A stretch of DNA of 40,826 bases from Saccoglossus kowalevskii (lineage: Eukaryota; Hemichordata; Enteropneusta; Harrimaniidae), in the NCBI RefSeq assembly GCF_000003605.2, contig NW_003146776.1, positions 63,400 to 104,225 on the forward strand, given 5' to 3'. The number at the start of each line of letters is the position of its first letter. Position 1 is the first letter of the stretch. Shown one piece after another: positions 26,601 through 34,790 of this stretch. The notes below the pieces were generated by a model. It saw only the letters and a program-made list of their open reading frames with translations, was not told the origin of the DNA and did no database searches. A program made the translations under genes and the position numbers.

Positions 26601-29144
26601 TGCCATTTTTAAATTCTTTTTATTTCACATATTCAACACTTCAGAAAAGTTATTGGTAAAAAATCAGGTATTATCATTTTCATGTTTCTTTTTGACGTGT
26701 AGCAAACATAATTTTTTAAACATACTTTAAGCATTTTGTTTGGAAGCAGACAGTTATACTAATGGCCATGTTGAGTGTAATGTACTGAAAGTTGTAATGA
26801 ATGGTTTAAAAGATACAATTCATTGTTAGACACACCCCACTGGGGAATTTCCCAAGACATGAATAAGGCAAACCCAAAAACACCCAAACACAGACACCCT
26901 TTGAGAAGAGACTAAGTTCAGATGTGGTATATATATAACCCTTCCTTTCCATAAAACATTTACCCTCTTCTTACATATTTTTCTCAACTTGTTTTCTTGA
27001 TGTTGGATTGAACAGACATAATTTCATATTTATCATAGGCTATAATCTTTTCACTGCCAGTCACTTTTTTTTCATCACAAATTTACAAAATAGTCCTTTT
27101 AAAGTCTAAATAGCCTCATTTTTTGAGTAAAAACTGAAAATTCACCCAAATGCGCCAAAATTAGGGTTCATTTCCAGAAATATGAAAGAATATAAGAAAA
27201 CAGAGTGTAGTCAATTTNNNNNNNNNNNNNNNNNNNNNNNNNNNNNNNNNNNNNNNNNNNNNNNNNNATACAGTATTACCACTGAAGTACATGACTCTCA
27301 AATAAATGCGTTAAATCAACCACAATTTTAACAAATTTAACAATGTTCTAAACATTCAGAGAAAAATCAATTGTGGCAAAAATTTTGATTTTTGACATAA
27401 AAATTACTGATATGACTCATTTTGGATTTGGGATAAAAACTACATAGCATATTGGAAACAGTTTAGATAAAGAAAAAGGATTGATAATGCATGATGGGAA
27501 CATCACCACCAACATATAACTGGTGAAGGGGATCAGTAATTAATCATCTAATTAAAATTAATTAAATACAGACAAAGATTTATGGAAAAATGTATGGGAA
27601 CTTGTCAAAAGCAGGATCTCACCATGAGAAAGCATTTATCAGTGTTTGCTCAGTTCTTGTTTTAGTTTTTTTGAAATGTTTGGTAAATGGAAGCAAAGCA
27701 GCCTGATAAGACGGAAACCAATCCTATGAGATAAGGGTGAGGCTGGAGATATCCAGCAGCAGAGGTCAGAGGTCGGTCAGGATCATTTCATCAACTCCCT
27801 GTGAGACACAAGTGTGTTTAGCGTTTCAACGAAATGCAACAGGGTAAATTCAATAATTTACAAGTTGGAGGAAATGAAGGAAGCACATCTAATATCAGAT
27901 TCTTCTCTGCAAAGCTGATATATATGTGTGACACAGTCAAAATAAATTTTTCTGAAATATGGGTTTTCAAGTTTGCCATACAAGCATCCCTATTTGAATC
28001 AATAAATTTAAAAACAATGATTAGTCAGAGTTCAAAGTACAAGAGACCTGACAAAAATTGACAAAAAAAATGTTAATAATTAAATTGATACTTTATAATA
28101 ACTCAACAAGACATATGGTGAGGACTAAGCCACCTGAGATGGAGGAAGGGGGCTGGGCCAGATTCTTAAATTAAAATTAAAAGAAATTCATTTATAATCA
28201 TCATTCTATTCAATATATCCTCTAATTTGAGGGGAAAACTTTTTATTGATTCGCTCCTGTAGTTAAAATGAAAATATCCATTTAAATTTCCTACATAGAA
28301 GTCACTTATGAGACACTCTCCTTCAAAAAAGGCCATAAGTGAAACCCCCAAATTGACCGCAACATTTACAACCCAAAAAATATTCAAAATTGTGACATTT
28401 TTTTAAATAATAAAATGAAACAAGACAATACTGTGGAGTAGATCCCAAAGTGCAAAAACTCCTTCTATCAAGTTCACATTAACTTGGTCAATAAAATTTG
28501 GAGTCTTATAATACCAGTGCCCAACCTTAATAAAATTAGGGTATGAAAAGAATTCCATTATTTCCCGAAATGATTGATCACCCATGCGTGGGATTCCCTA
28601 ATCATGACCTCATGTCACCTGCCGTCCAAGATTTCACTATTAAAGAAATAATACGCAAGCATGTTTAGCCGAAAAAACTGATATCACTGTCTGAGTCTGC
28701 AAATACACTGATGTCTCTGTCTCAAAGATAAATTTCACACATGCATATGAGACAGGGTCACATGAGACTGGCGAAACTAAAACATACAGAAGGGAACCGT
28801 GATAATCGTAAGGGGTACTTTACACATGGTCGACACAAACATTTACCATTTTTTTGTCATTGCATAAATGCAAAAGTATATGTATTTCATGAACCGCAAA
28901 TACTGATAAGCAACGCAAATAAGTAGAACAATGACAAGCAACATACTTCTGAACACAGGTATGTGAACGCAATGGGTGTATATGACAGTACGGTGACACT
29001 CCTACCTGCCAGTGTGCTATGTACAGGTGAATAGTCCTCGGTGACGGTCACACTAAAACCATAACCAAGCGTGGCTAACAGTGTGGTGATTAAGATGACG
29101 GGGACACTTATAGAAGTGATCGCGCGAGCTGTACTTGAAGACAT
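7580..29144 (-). CDS. Neuregulin homologue, short (non-Ig) isoform, 9 exons, 709 aa
   Basis: Predicted membrane-anchored ErbB-family ligand. Exons (5' to 3'): 29144-29006, 25635-25485, 24778-24588, 24165-24069, 21716-21573, 15870-15800, 15335-15233, 9211-9061, 8662-7580. All junctions are GT-AG, all phases agree, and the total of 2130 nt gives 709 residues plus stop. Layout: hydrophobic N-terminus (about 12-34), compact EGF-like modules (49-76, 83-111, 129-158), neuregulin-type EGFs (169-203, 220-251), juxtamembrane stretch, TM (274-295), basic exon, cytoplasmic tail. The strongest family evidence is AEQLQAKRVLTVVGIFVALL just before and in the membrane, against AEELYQKRVLTITGICIALL in vertebrate NRG1; EREEETSF in the tail against EREAETSF; and a serine/acid tract and C-terminal ending like those of NRG1. 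The EGF introns fall between the fourth and fifth cysteines as in NRG1. Five EGFs rather than one is unusual. Exon structure is prediction, not transcript-proven. Confidence 0.9.
8773..9100 (-). repeat. 41-bp minisatellite carrying a 5' splice site
   Basis: About eight units (attcag anchors at 8773, 8801, 8841, 8882, 8923, 8963, 9004, 9044 and 9085). On the minus strand each contains a version of AATGCAGGTGAGTGGCCCC. The outermost unit overlaps the last codons and donor of the lysine-rich neuregulin exon; the others lie in the intron behind it. Donor-like sites remain at 9060 (the true one), 9019, 8979 (GC form), 8898, 8816 and 8789; others are mutated. Confidence 0.9.
9061..9211 (-). CDS. 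Neuregulin exon: lysine/glutamate-rich juxtamembrane cytoplasmic segment
   Basis: 151 nt, phase 2 in, phase 0 out. Acceptor tttctgttttcag, donor CAG|GTGAGT. Residues 299-349: TGKKYQKRQKEKEKEKRKK and more KE repeats, then NRINGDVPLNEDCYTPMQ. It occupies the place of the basic KKQRKK exon after the membrane in NRG1, a stop-transfer and probable nuclear-targeting region there. A 50-nt unbroken purine run on the sense strand (9182-9133) codes the KE stretch and is rich in GAA-type splicing enhancers. This is the only exon found that restores frame between the TM exon and the tail exon. Confidence 0.87.
11464..11666. mobile_element. TA-flanked MITE, copy 1
   Basis: Begins TA CTGTAGAATACTTTATTTTCGC and ends with the reverse complement (gcgaaaataaagtattccacag TA). 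About 200 bp with inverted ends of about 40 bp and TA on both sides, as expected of a Tc1/mariner-type non-autonomous element. Other copies at 24964-25168 and 31518-31729. Confidence 0.8.
11863..11974. other. Sequence gap (112 N)
   Basis: Run of unknown bases inside a neuregulin intron. Confidence 1.
12991..13154. repeat. 41-bp tandem repeat with ATTGG (CCAAT) and TCACATGATCA
   Basis: Units start at 12991, 13032, 13073 and 13114, with a truncated fifth at 13147. Copies are almost identical. Related phrases (catcacatga-caacca-tga) recur at 21295-21335 and 15165-15215. Confidence 0.9.
14197..14263 (-). CDS. Candidate alternative terminal exon (short-tail neuregulin)
   Basis: Acceptor tttctttctatttgcag is strong. 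Joined in phase to the TM exon (ending GCC AG), it reads 22 residues: R, SDHNCTHYSVRTTEPIEPTPV, then TAG. Base composition is less AT-rich than its surroundings. It would make a membrane-anchored form lacking nearly all of the tail. Alternatively it is a cassette using the poor donor ccg|gtgtag, whose phase 0 also fits, or a chance open stretch. No clear homology seen. Confidence 0.3.
14345..14505. repeat. Degenerate attattcatg-rich repeat
   Basis: Repeated aattattcatgag / attcactattcatgg phrases about every 35-40 bases. Confidence 0.7.
15233..15335 (-). CDS. Neuregulin exon: transmembrane segment
   Basis: 103 nt, phase 1 in, phase 2 out, acceptor gtattcag, donor AG|GTGAGA. Residues 265-299: DAEQLQAKRVLT, then the hydrophobic run VVGIFVALLVLIIICIIAWC, then KAR. 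The (A/E)E-x-L-x-x-KRVLT motif before the membrane and the following GI-x-x-ALLV are hallmarks of vertebrate neuregulins. This is the single best piece of evidence for the gene's identity. Confidence 0.95.
15336..15799 (-). other. Neuregulin intron, A-rich on the + strand
   Basis: 464 bases with several poly-A runs (poly-T on the gene strand). Nothing else seen. Confidence 0.7.
15800..15870 (-). CDS. Neuregulin exon: C-terminal half of EGF5 and juxtamembrane stalk
   Basis: 71 nt, phase 2 in, phase 1 out; acceptor ttttgttttcag, donor AAG|GTAAGT. Residues 241-265: CPAPHTGPRC completes the receptor-proximal EGF, followed by QYKDPFHVERTRE. The G-x-R-C ending keeps the arginine found in EGF-receptor ligands. 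Corresponds to the NRG1 alpha/beta exon position. Confidence 0.93.
16453..16665. mobile_element. MITE-like element with AACCTTTTCA inverted ends
   Basis: Starts aaccttttcatcaccag and ends ccagtggtgaaaaggtt, whose reverse complement is aaccttttcaccactgg. About 213 bp. A related internal sequence (gagtaaaaactgaaaa ... atttccagaaa) lies at 27045-27217. Confidence 0.7.
17988..18275. repeat. Degenerate tandem repeat of about 41 bp, 7 copies
   Basis: Repeated ttgcacctaa...agctttctaaattgaattcaaatc. Units begin near 17991, 18028, 18071, 18111, 18154, 18196 and 18238. Confidence 0.85.
20158..20322. mobile_element. MITE-like element with TTTGAACGCCA inverted ends
   Basis: Starts aaaccctttgaacgccac and ends tggcgttcaaatggtta. 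About 165 bp, with inverted ends of about 15 bp. No clear target duplication. Confidence 0.65.
21573..21716 (-). CDS. Neuregulin exon: end of EGF4, linker, start of EGF5 (symmetric exon)
   Basis: 144 nt (48 codons), phase 2 in and out; acceptor cccctcacag, donor AA|GTAAGT. Residues 193-241: CKRNYNGHRC closes EGF4, a GGKHSGNSSEN linker follows with an N-glycosylation site (N215), then C-NY-C-LNGGT-C opens EGF5. Skipping it keeps frame and fuses the first half of EGF4 to the second half of EGF5 as one complete EGF. This looks like the product of an internal exon duplication. Confidence 0.93.
21717..24068 (-). other. Neuregulin intron
   Basis: AT-rich. Contains a TTAACC-ended element at 23398-23599 with an 18-bp perfect palindrome. 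No exon recognised. Confidence 0.6.
23398..23599. mobile_element. Possible TTAA-ended MITE
   Basis: Begins TTAACCTTTT and ends AAAAGGTTAA, about 200 bp. Contains the perfect palindrome aatattgtgcacaatatt (23535-23552). The inverted ends are only 10 bp, so this is tentative. Confidence 0.4.
24069..24165 (-). CDS. Neuregulin exon: N-terminal half of EGF4
   Basis: 97 nt, phase 1 in, phase 2 out; acceptor tttttttcag, donor CA|GTAAGT. Residues 161-193: C-EVENF-C-LNQGK-C-YYLPDIGEKI-C, comparable with the KTFCVNGGEC start of the NRG1 EGF. The intron after the fourth cysteine matches the NRG1 position. Confidence 0.93.
24588..24778 (-). CDS. Neuregulin exon: end of EGF2, Thr/Val linker, EGF3
   Basis: 191 nt, phase 2 in, phase 1 out; acceptor ttctctttcag, donor CAG|GTTAGT. 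Residues 97-161: CKCICDDGYSGEFC, an NVTSIATTTVLAVTVPQ linker (sequon N112), then C-PKVT-C-GAHGALDVPK-C-E-C-N-C-EYGWQGDL-C. The CxCxC pattern is the compact EGF form often seen in invertebrate modular proteins rather than the ErbB-ligand form. Confidence 0.9.
24964..25168. mobile_element. TA-flanked MITE, copy 2
   Basis: Same family as 11464-11666: TA CTGTAAAGTACATT ... ttttttacag TA, with the matching interior cagtgaaaataaattcca. Confidence 0.8.
25485..25635 (-). CDS. Neuregulin exon: EGF1 and start of EGF2
   Basis: 151 nt, phase 1 in, phase 2 out; acceptor ctcctctttag, donor AAAG|GTTGGT. Residues 47-97: C-SLE-C-VHGEPNLKK-C-R-C-K-C-EDNWKGEK-C, then NSCHSKKCKHGSLNKE. The acceptor phase fits both the short first exon (29006) and the second Ig exon (32515), so this is the first exon common to both isoforms. 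A (GA) microsatellite at 25660-25678 lies just upstream of the acceptor, giving a (TC) run on the gene strand. Confidence 0.9.
25636..29005 (-). other. Neuregulin intron
   Basis: 3.4 kb, AT-rich, with a C-run at 26041-26053, part of an AACC-type element (27045-27217) and a sequence gap. No exon recognised. Confidence 0.6.
27218..27267. other. Sequence gap (50 N)
   Basis: Run of unknown bases, truncating a repeat element. Confidence 1.
29006..29144 (-). CDS. Neuregulin short-isoform first exon (hydrophobic N-terminus)
   Basis: ATG at 29144; 139 nt; donor GCAG|GTAGGA, phase 1, matching the EGF1 exon. It encodes 46 residues: MSSSTARAITS, a hydrophobic stretch (VPVILITTLLATLGYG) and a short acidic/Ser/Thr segment ending VHSTLA. 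It acts as a signal peptide (cleavage perhaps after GYG) or an N-terminal anchor. No Ig domain is present in this form. The short, locally GC-richer 5' flank carries a TATA box. Confidence 0.8.
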
Positions 29145-29212
29145 GGAGCTTTTGTGGAATGGGTTGAGATCGAACGTACTGTGCGTGATGAGCTTGATGT
29201 ATCAACTAAAAC

Positions 29213-29252
29213 TGACTGACGCTGGGTGGGTCACATGAGCTTAACTTATATA
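29213..29252 (-). promoter_or_regulatory. TATA box and initiator for the short isoform
   Basis: On the minus strand TATATAA lies at 29252-29246. An initiator-like GTCAGTCAGT (A at 29217 or 29213) sits about 35-39 bases downstream and about 70 bases before the ATG at 29144. Confidence 0.55.
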
Positions 29253-29976
29253 GAATGTGTGGTCAGGTTGATTTAAATGCTTTGTTGAATATTGTAATGG
29301 GGAATCCCAATACGTATATACGTAATATTCAAATTACAGTCTATGACCGCCCACGAATGGTAATGCAATAAACTAGCTGACCCCAACAAGCTCAATGATA
29401 AAGGATTGCAATGGGCGGGTCAGGTGACCAGCCTAATATGGAAAGCGGTGTTTTTATTAGTAACTGTTGTTAGGAAAACGTATGCTGAGTGGGCCAATCC
29501 ATTTTTCTATAGGTGGGTCAGGTGTAAAAAGGTTGTGAAGTTCATTCACCTGACAGAGTCAAGGGAGAAAATGATCGGGAAACCCCACCACATGAAGATA
29601 GACAGTTCCTTTAATAGTCAACGTCACAATGTTATATTTGAAAAAGCACTTTCACTTGGGTGATCCTTGCAGTGAGAAAATCCACTCATGCAAAAAAACA
29701 AAATTGGACAAAAGCCAACGGTGACATCACACAAAACTGCATGGTCTATATATTCAACCAAGTAATGAACCATTTGTAGTTTAAGTAATAAAATACATAC
29801 TGCTCTGTGTGTGAACCTTGTAACCTTAGCTGAAGGGTCAGTCCATTGCAGATAGCCTGCTATAAGACATGTACCTTTCATGGTTCATGTGATTTTCATA
29901 ATTTATGTTACGTAAATTTATGAACAGGGATTCCCCGAAAACCGGAAGGGGACTCTTCCTACAAAAATGATCTATG

Positions 29977-30004
29977 TTCTGTGAAAATTGTGATTTTCAC
30001 AGAA
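29977..30004. repeat. Perfect 12-bp hairpin
   Basis: ttctgtgaaaat, loop tgtg, attttcacagaa. No run of T follows that would suggest a terminator role; function unknown. Confidence 0.8.
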
Positions 30005-31517
30005 AAATATACTAGATGATATAATAAATAAATACACGTGTGTATTTTACTGGTAAATCTATATCTGAATATTTGACAGAATCAAATAACAGTAGTCTTA
30101 TTGCAGAGCTGCCAACCTTGGAAAATCAGAATTAGTACTCAGCACCTACTAGATTCATATTTTCAACCCAAAATTTGTATTGTTTTAAGTTGCACTGTTT
30201 TACCTATATAAAGATCTGATCATGTGTTATCGCAGCGCTAATGCATACATAGGGTGGGTTATATGCTTACCGAAGTCCTCAACATTTCTACAAATACATG
30301 TAATATACTGTCAGGATTTAACCAAGTTTGAGTCGTAGATTGAAAATGCAGTCCTAATAAATCGTGTCAATTAGCTGATGATCCCATGAAATTTACACCA
30401 CGTGAATTTTAGCAAAGATTACTTATTTTTCTTGGCTGCAGTAAAGACAGCCTATAGTACATGTTCGTATGTGACATTAGCTAATAAACCAAAAAGGTGA
30501 ATTTCTGTTCGACACGAGATGTTACATAATGCTTGAAAGTCACAGACAAAACGACTGATGCAAAAATCAAAAACTTCTCCCTTTTTTATCCTCGGGGGCG
30601 GACATCCGGGCATTTTCTACCACCTGGCAACCATCGCGGTGAAAACAAAGACCAAAAACTCGCAGAAAACGGTACTTTGCGATGGTTGATGAGAGTCCCC
30701 TGAACAGTGTAACAAGATTAGCCCTACGTGTGTAACATATATGAATTTGGTTGTTCAGGATTACTTCAAAGTTGAGTTTGTGTTGTTTTCTCGAGTTTTC
30801 CCCAGCTCCACTGGCGTTCAACACAAAGCCCATAGAAATACGTGGTACAGTGGAGCGCGTCTTAGCAAGGTAGAACGTCCGTGACGTAGCTCCGCCCCTG
30901 AGGATAGCACAATGTCAAAGTGCTGAGCTACCAGAGGGTAAATTACATTGAGATACCTTTACTTCATCAAAATTGACCATCATCAAACATAGCACAATAT
31001 TAAATGTGAAAATGATCTTGTCAAATCTCATGCAAAGTTTTAATGTCACTAGGACACTATGATGTTTATTTGTTTGTTAAGTTTTTATGTTTGAGATCTC
31101 GCAGTGAGCGGGAAAGGGTTCATTTACCAATGTTAGGTATACAGCCTTATGCTATTTAGAGGAATAAATTGCCTTGATGAAATACTTATACGCTCCTGAG
31201 AAATTTCCTTGGATAAAAATAAAAAAACATCTTATTTTAAGCTTGCGTGTTATTTGTTATGTTATTCAGCATACTTCGCAGCTTGTTCTTTTATCGCATT
31301 CAATACATCAAGAGGTCTATATATTCAGGTAATGTGACGGAAATATTTGAATCATGATAATTTGCCGTCTTTATAAAGGTGATACCAACATCAGATAATC
31401 AAAGTAGGCTTAGAAAGGACTTCTGTGTGCTGAAGGTATTGGAGGAATACTGTATTTACGAGTTTCATTGAAATGTCATGAGTGGTAAAGTGGTACTCAA
31501 GTTATCTGTGGAGCACC

Positions 31518-31729
31518 TACTGTGGAATACTTTATTTTGGCTTAGAATTAATTTTCGCTATTTTCACTGAAGCAATGATTTAGTGAAAATAAAATCTAGC
31601 GAATATACCTTTTTTCCTATATTTTACATTTAAATCGTCAAAAATCAGTGAAAATAAATTCCATACAAAACACCCAAAAAGTCTATTCAGTCAAAATAAA
31701 TTCCAGCTAAAATAAAGTATTTTACAGTA
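31518..31729. mobile_element. TA-flanked MITE, copy 3
   Basis: TA CTGTGGAATACTTTATTT ... aaagtattttacag TA. Same family as copies 1 and 2. Confidence 0.8.
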
Positions 31730-31799
31730 AATTAATTAAACTATGTACCATGTTTCTTTGGAACTGATGAGTGGTTGAGATATTGATAGAAAAGTTGAA

Positions 31800-32372
31800 T
31801 ATTGGCTAATTAATATGCAAATTAGGTCATTAATATACATTACGCCAGAGCAACTATGTATCAAGTTTCATTGAAATCTGTTGAAGAGTACATGAGAAAA
31901 TATTAAGGAGGCTTAACTAATATGCTAATTAAGTAATTAATGCGCACAGAATTTCAACCAAAAACTAATTATGTCTGTGCTTTACCTTAAGGCATCTATG
32001 TGCAAAGTTTCTTTGAAATAAATTCAATGGTACATGAGAAGCAAAGTGAAAATGCTTAAAATTGACTAATTATTGTGCAGATTAGGTCATTAATATGCAC
32101 AGATTTCAACCAAAAACTAATTAGATCTGCGTATTATCCCAGAGCATCCATGTATAAAGTTGAAATCTGTTGAATAGTACATAAGAAAAAGGTGAAAATG
32201 CTTAAAATCAGCTAATTAATATGCAAAGTAGGTCATTAATATGCACAGATTTTAAACAAAAAACTAATGAGGTCAGAGCATTATCCCAGAGCATCTATGT
32301 ACCAAGTTTCATTAAAATCTGATAATTGGTCCTCGAGATATCAGTGAAACATACACACACACACACACACAC
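31800..32372. repeat. Modular repeat (gcaaattaggtcattaatatgcac) ending in (CA)n
   Basis: About four modules of 110-150 bp, each with ggtcattaatatgcacagatttcaacc, and phrases like accaagtttcattgaaatctg. It terminates in a CA microsatellite at about 32351-32372. A related copy with the same CA tail is at 39910-40160. Confidence 0.8.
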
Positions 32373-32380
32373 AGATGCAA

Positions 32381-32446
32381 TAACTGTAAAGACTCCCATT
32401 GTTTGCTTCGCACTAACTGTAAGGACTCCCATTGTTTGCTTCGCAC
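32381..32446. repeat. 33-bp tandem duplication
   Basis: taactgta(a/g) followed by gactcccattgtttgcttcg and cac occurs twice in a row, at 32381-32413 and 32414-32446. Confidence 0.9.
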
Positions 32447-32514
32447 ACAAGGGGTCGAAAAGAACCTAAACCACCCTCATAATTGTAAAGATCAAGAAAA
32501 AAAAAAAAACATAC

Positions 32515-32627
32515 TGATAATGGCTGACGTTGACACCGGTGGATCAACCCAGTTGTTCCCTATACAAGTGTAATTCCCTGCGTGCTTAGACTGCAATGCT
32601 TTTTTAACTTTTACTCTTGAACTTGAC
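32515..32627 (-). CDS. Neuregulin exon: second half of Ig domain
   Basis: 113 nt, phase 2 in, phase 1 out; acceptor cttcactgtag, donor A|GTATGT. It encodes SSSRVKVKKALQSKHAGNYT, then C-IGNNWVDPPVSTSAII. AGNYTC is the F-strand signature (GxYxC) of an Ig C2/I-set domain. NRG1 likewise splits its Ig domain over two exons, followed by the EGF region. The end phase lets it splice in frame to the EGF1 exon. Confidence 0.88.
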
Positions 32628-33502
32628 CTACAGTGAAGAGGAAAAAAGAACAATGTTTCAATAATCGGCACAGAAGCGTTAATCACTTGGACAAACATTT
32701 GTATAGCATATGCAATACCTCACCACAGTATTCGCCTACATGAATATCTAAGCTTTCAGATGATATATAGTTTGTCATAGTAGCATGACTTTTAGAGAAT
32801 ATCTGAATCACAGATCAATTTATAAATTATCCCCTGTTGCTACATTAATATACATGTACCTATATTATTTTCAAACCAAAATTTGTAACTTAAATTATTT
32901 TTATTTTAATCACAAAAGCCACAGATCGCCATCATACAATTCTAAATAGGAAGAGGACAGACCGGCAAGCAAAATTATTATGAAAACATTTTTTTACATC
33001 ACAGAGTGCCTACATCACAGATACACCATAAAGTTTCATTCTCAATTTATGTACTATATAAAGGACAGCTCCCACTGATTATTGTGATCACAAGAACTTT
33101 TCTTTCACTTCATTACGGGCAAGCTAATAAAACAATCAGCTAGGTTAGTAACAAATTCTGTTGTGGTGTCTAATCACAAAATCAAACATAATTTTCATTG
33201 TTTTAATCACTTTATTTCAGGAAGGTCTCCTAAATTTGATACCAGAATTCTGTTGGATAAGATTCCTCATGGACTGCACAACCAAAAGACCTTATCATAA
33301 TTACAGAGGTCAGTGAGAGGTTTTCTGCAGAACATACAAAACAGAAATGCAACATTAAATTTCTCATATTTTAAATATTCTGAATACAATTAAAAACACT
33401 GAACATGCATCTCTATTTTGAGGCTCCCCCATTAAACATGAAAGAGAGTATAGAAAGTCTACTGAACTAATGTTAAGTTAGATAACAAATTTTACTACTT
33501 AC
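32628..33502 (-). other. Intron between the two Ig exons
   Basis: 875 bases, AT-rich, canonical ends. Nothing else seen. Confidence 0.75.
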
Positions 33503-33656
33503 TTTTTTGTTCTGACTCCTTGCGTTAAAACTTCACCGTCTTTTGTCCAACTAATTTCAGGTTGTGGAAAGCCTGCTATACCACATTTTAATGTAAATTT
33601 GTTTCCATCAATAACTGTTTTATTTCTTAATCTTTTCTTTATAGTGGGAGGTTGCG
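33503..33656 (-). CDS. Neuregulin exon: first half of Ig domain
   Basis: 154 nt, phase 1 in, phase 2 out; acceptor tttttatctacag, donor AA|GTAAGT. It encodes PPTIKKRLRNKTVIDGNKFT, then LKCGIAGFPQPEISWTKDGE and VLTQGVRTK. B-strand cysteine (LKC), C-strand tryptophan (ISW) and KDG turn are typical of a C2/I-set Ig domain; the partner cysteine is in the next exon. The preceding exon must end in phase 1 and was not found in this window. Confidence 0.9.
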
Positions 33657-34384
33657 CTGTAGATAAAAAACAAAAGAAATGTAAGAATTCATTATCACCA
33701 CTAGAGGGGGCTGTTACATATCAAAACTATGAACAAAGTTTTATTTGTCTCAGCCAGTCAGGAAGCTGAGAATTGTGCAAGGCATGTCAGTTATAGAACA
33801 CTTCTTGAGATTAGATAATTTAAATAATTTGCACACAACTACAGAACTGAGATAGGCGTTCAAAGCAAACAGTGCCCTCTATACTCTATAAAACTACCAG
33901 GATAGCCACCTGTCTGTTTACGTAAACGGAAACTTGAAAAATGATCGGTATTTATTGGTAATCCTGTGAAAACAAAAATAGCCTTAGACAGAAAATGATG
34001 ACGGAATAGAAGGCTTAGATGAAGTATGCGAAAGCTTCGCGTTCTGATCTCAGTTCACCAGGAAAGGAAGTTACAGTCACAGGCATGCAATAACTTTACC
34101 CTCAGCATATTTATTAAAATAAGACAGGCTGGAATGGCCTATATATTTGCAGAGATCTCTTTGCAATCAAAGCAAATTAATTTATATTACAATTATTGAT
34201 GGGGTAGGGTAAACTACATGGACAGTGTGTTAACCCACAATTTCGTGTCAAAATCACAGTGACTGACACCTTATCACCTCCATCTTTAATTTGTTTCTAG
34301 TCAAAAATTTGGTACACTATTTTTATGTATTTTTACATAATTTGTTTATTTTGAACAAATAGATATAATTCCCGATTTGGCAAC

Positions 34385-34790
34385 ATTTAGAAAGACGAGC
34401 AGCCTCTTGGCTGAGACAGCTCCACTGTTAGCAATGCAAATTTCAATTAGAGAATTGCAGATATCGTCACAAAATTGAAAAATCTGGGATCTGTTCACAT
34501 GAGGTACCTATTTGTATAATATCAAAGCCATCAAACTTGCAGTTGTCAATAAGTAGAAAAAAATGTCACTTTTTATCAAAAATTACAAAAATATTCACCA
34601 AAATTAGAGAATTAAAGCTTATCATGAAATGAACAAATCTAAGTGAGGTCTACCCAAAGCAATCAGGCTTGCAGTAAAAAAGTAAAAGTAAAAAAGTTGA
34701 TGTGAACAATGGGTGATAAAAATTCACTCGTATGATAAGCTCCGCTTGACAAAGTTGACAACGGAACTAAGAAATTGGAAAAATTATGTG
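34385..34790. repeat. Dispersed repeat, copy A
   Basis: Shares agc-ct-ggct-aga, ccactgttagcaatgca, accaaaattagagaattaa and related phrases in the same order with 36610-36990. Confidence 0.85.

Larger units (their letters stand above)
29145..32514 (-). other. DNA between the Ig exons and the short first exon
   Basis: Intron for the Ig isoform, promoter region for the short one. Contains a hairpin at 29977-30004, a CpG-containing GC-richer stretch at 30590-30910, MITE copy 3 and a (CA)-tailed repeat. Confidence 0.6.

Noticed and set aside
30567-30833. 88-codon minus-strand open frame as a further alternative first exon
   Set aside because: Its plausible donor gives phase 0, which does not fit the EGF1 acceptor, and it has no signal peptide.
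30838-30940. tRNA-like stretch (A-box-like tggtacagtgg, then gcgcgtcttagcaagg)
   Set aside because: No B box and no acceptor-stem pairing; not a tRNA gene.
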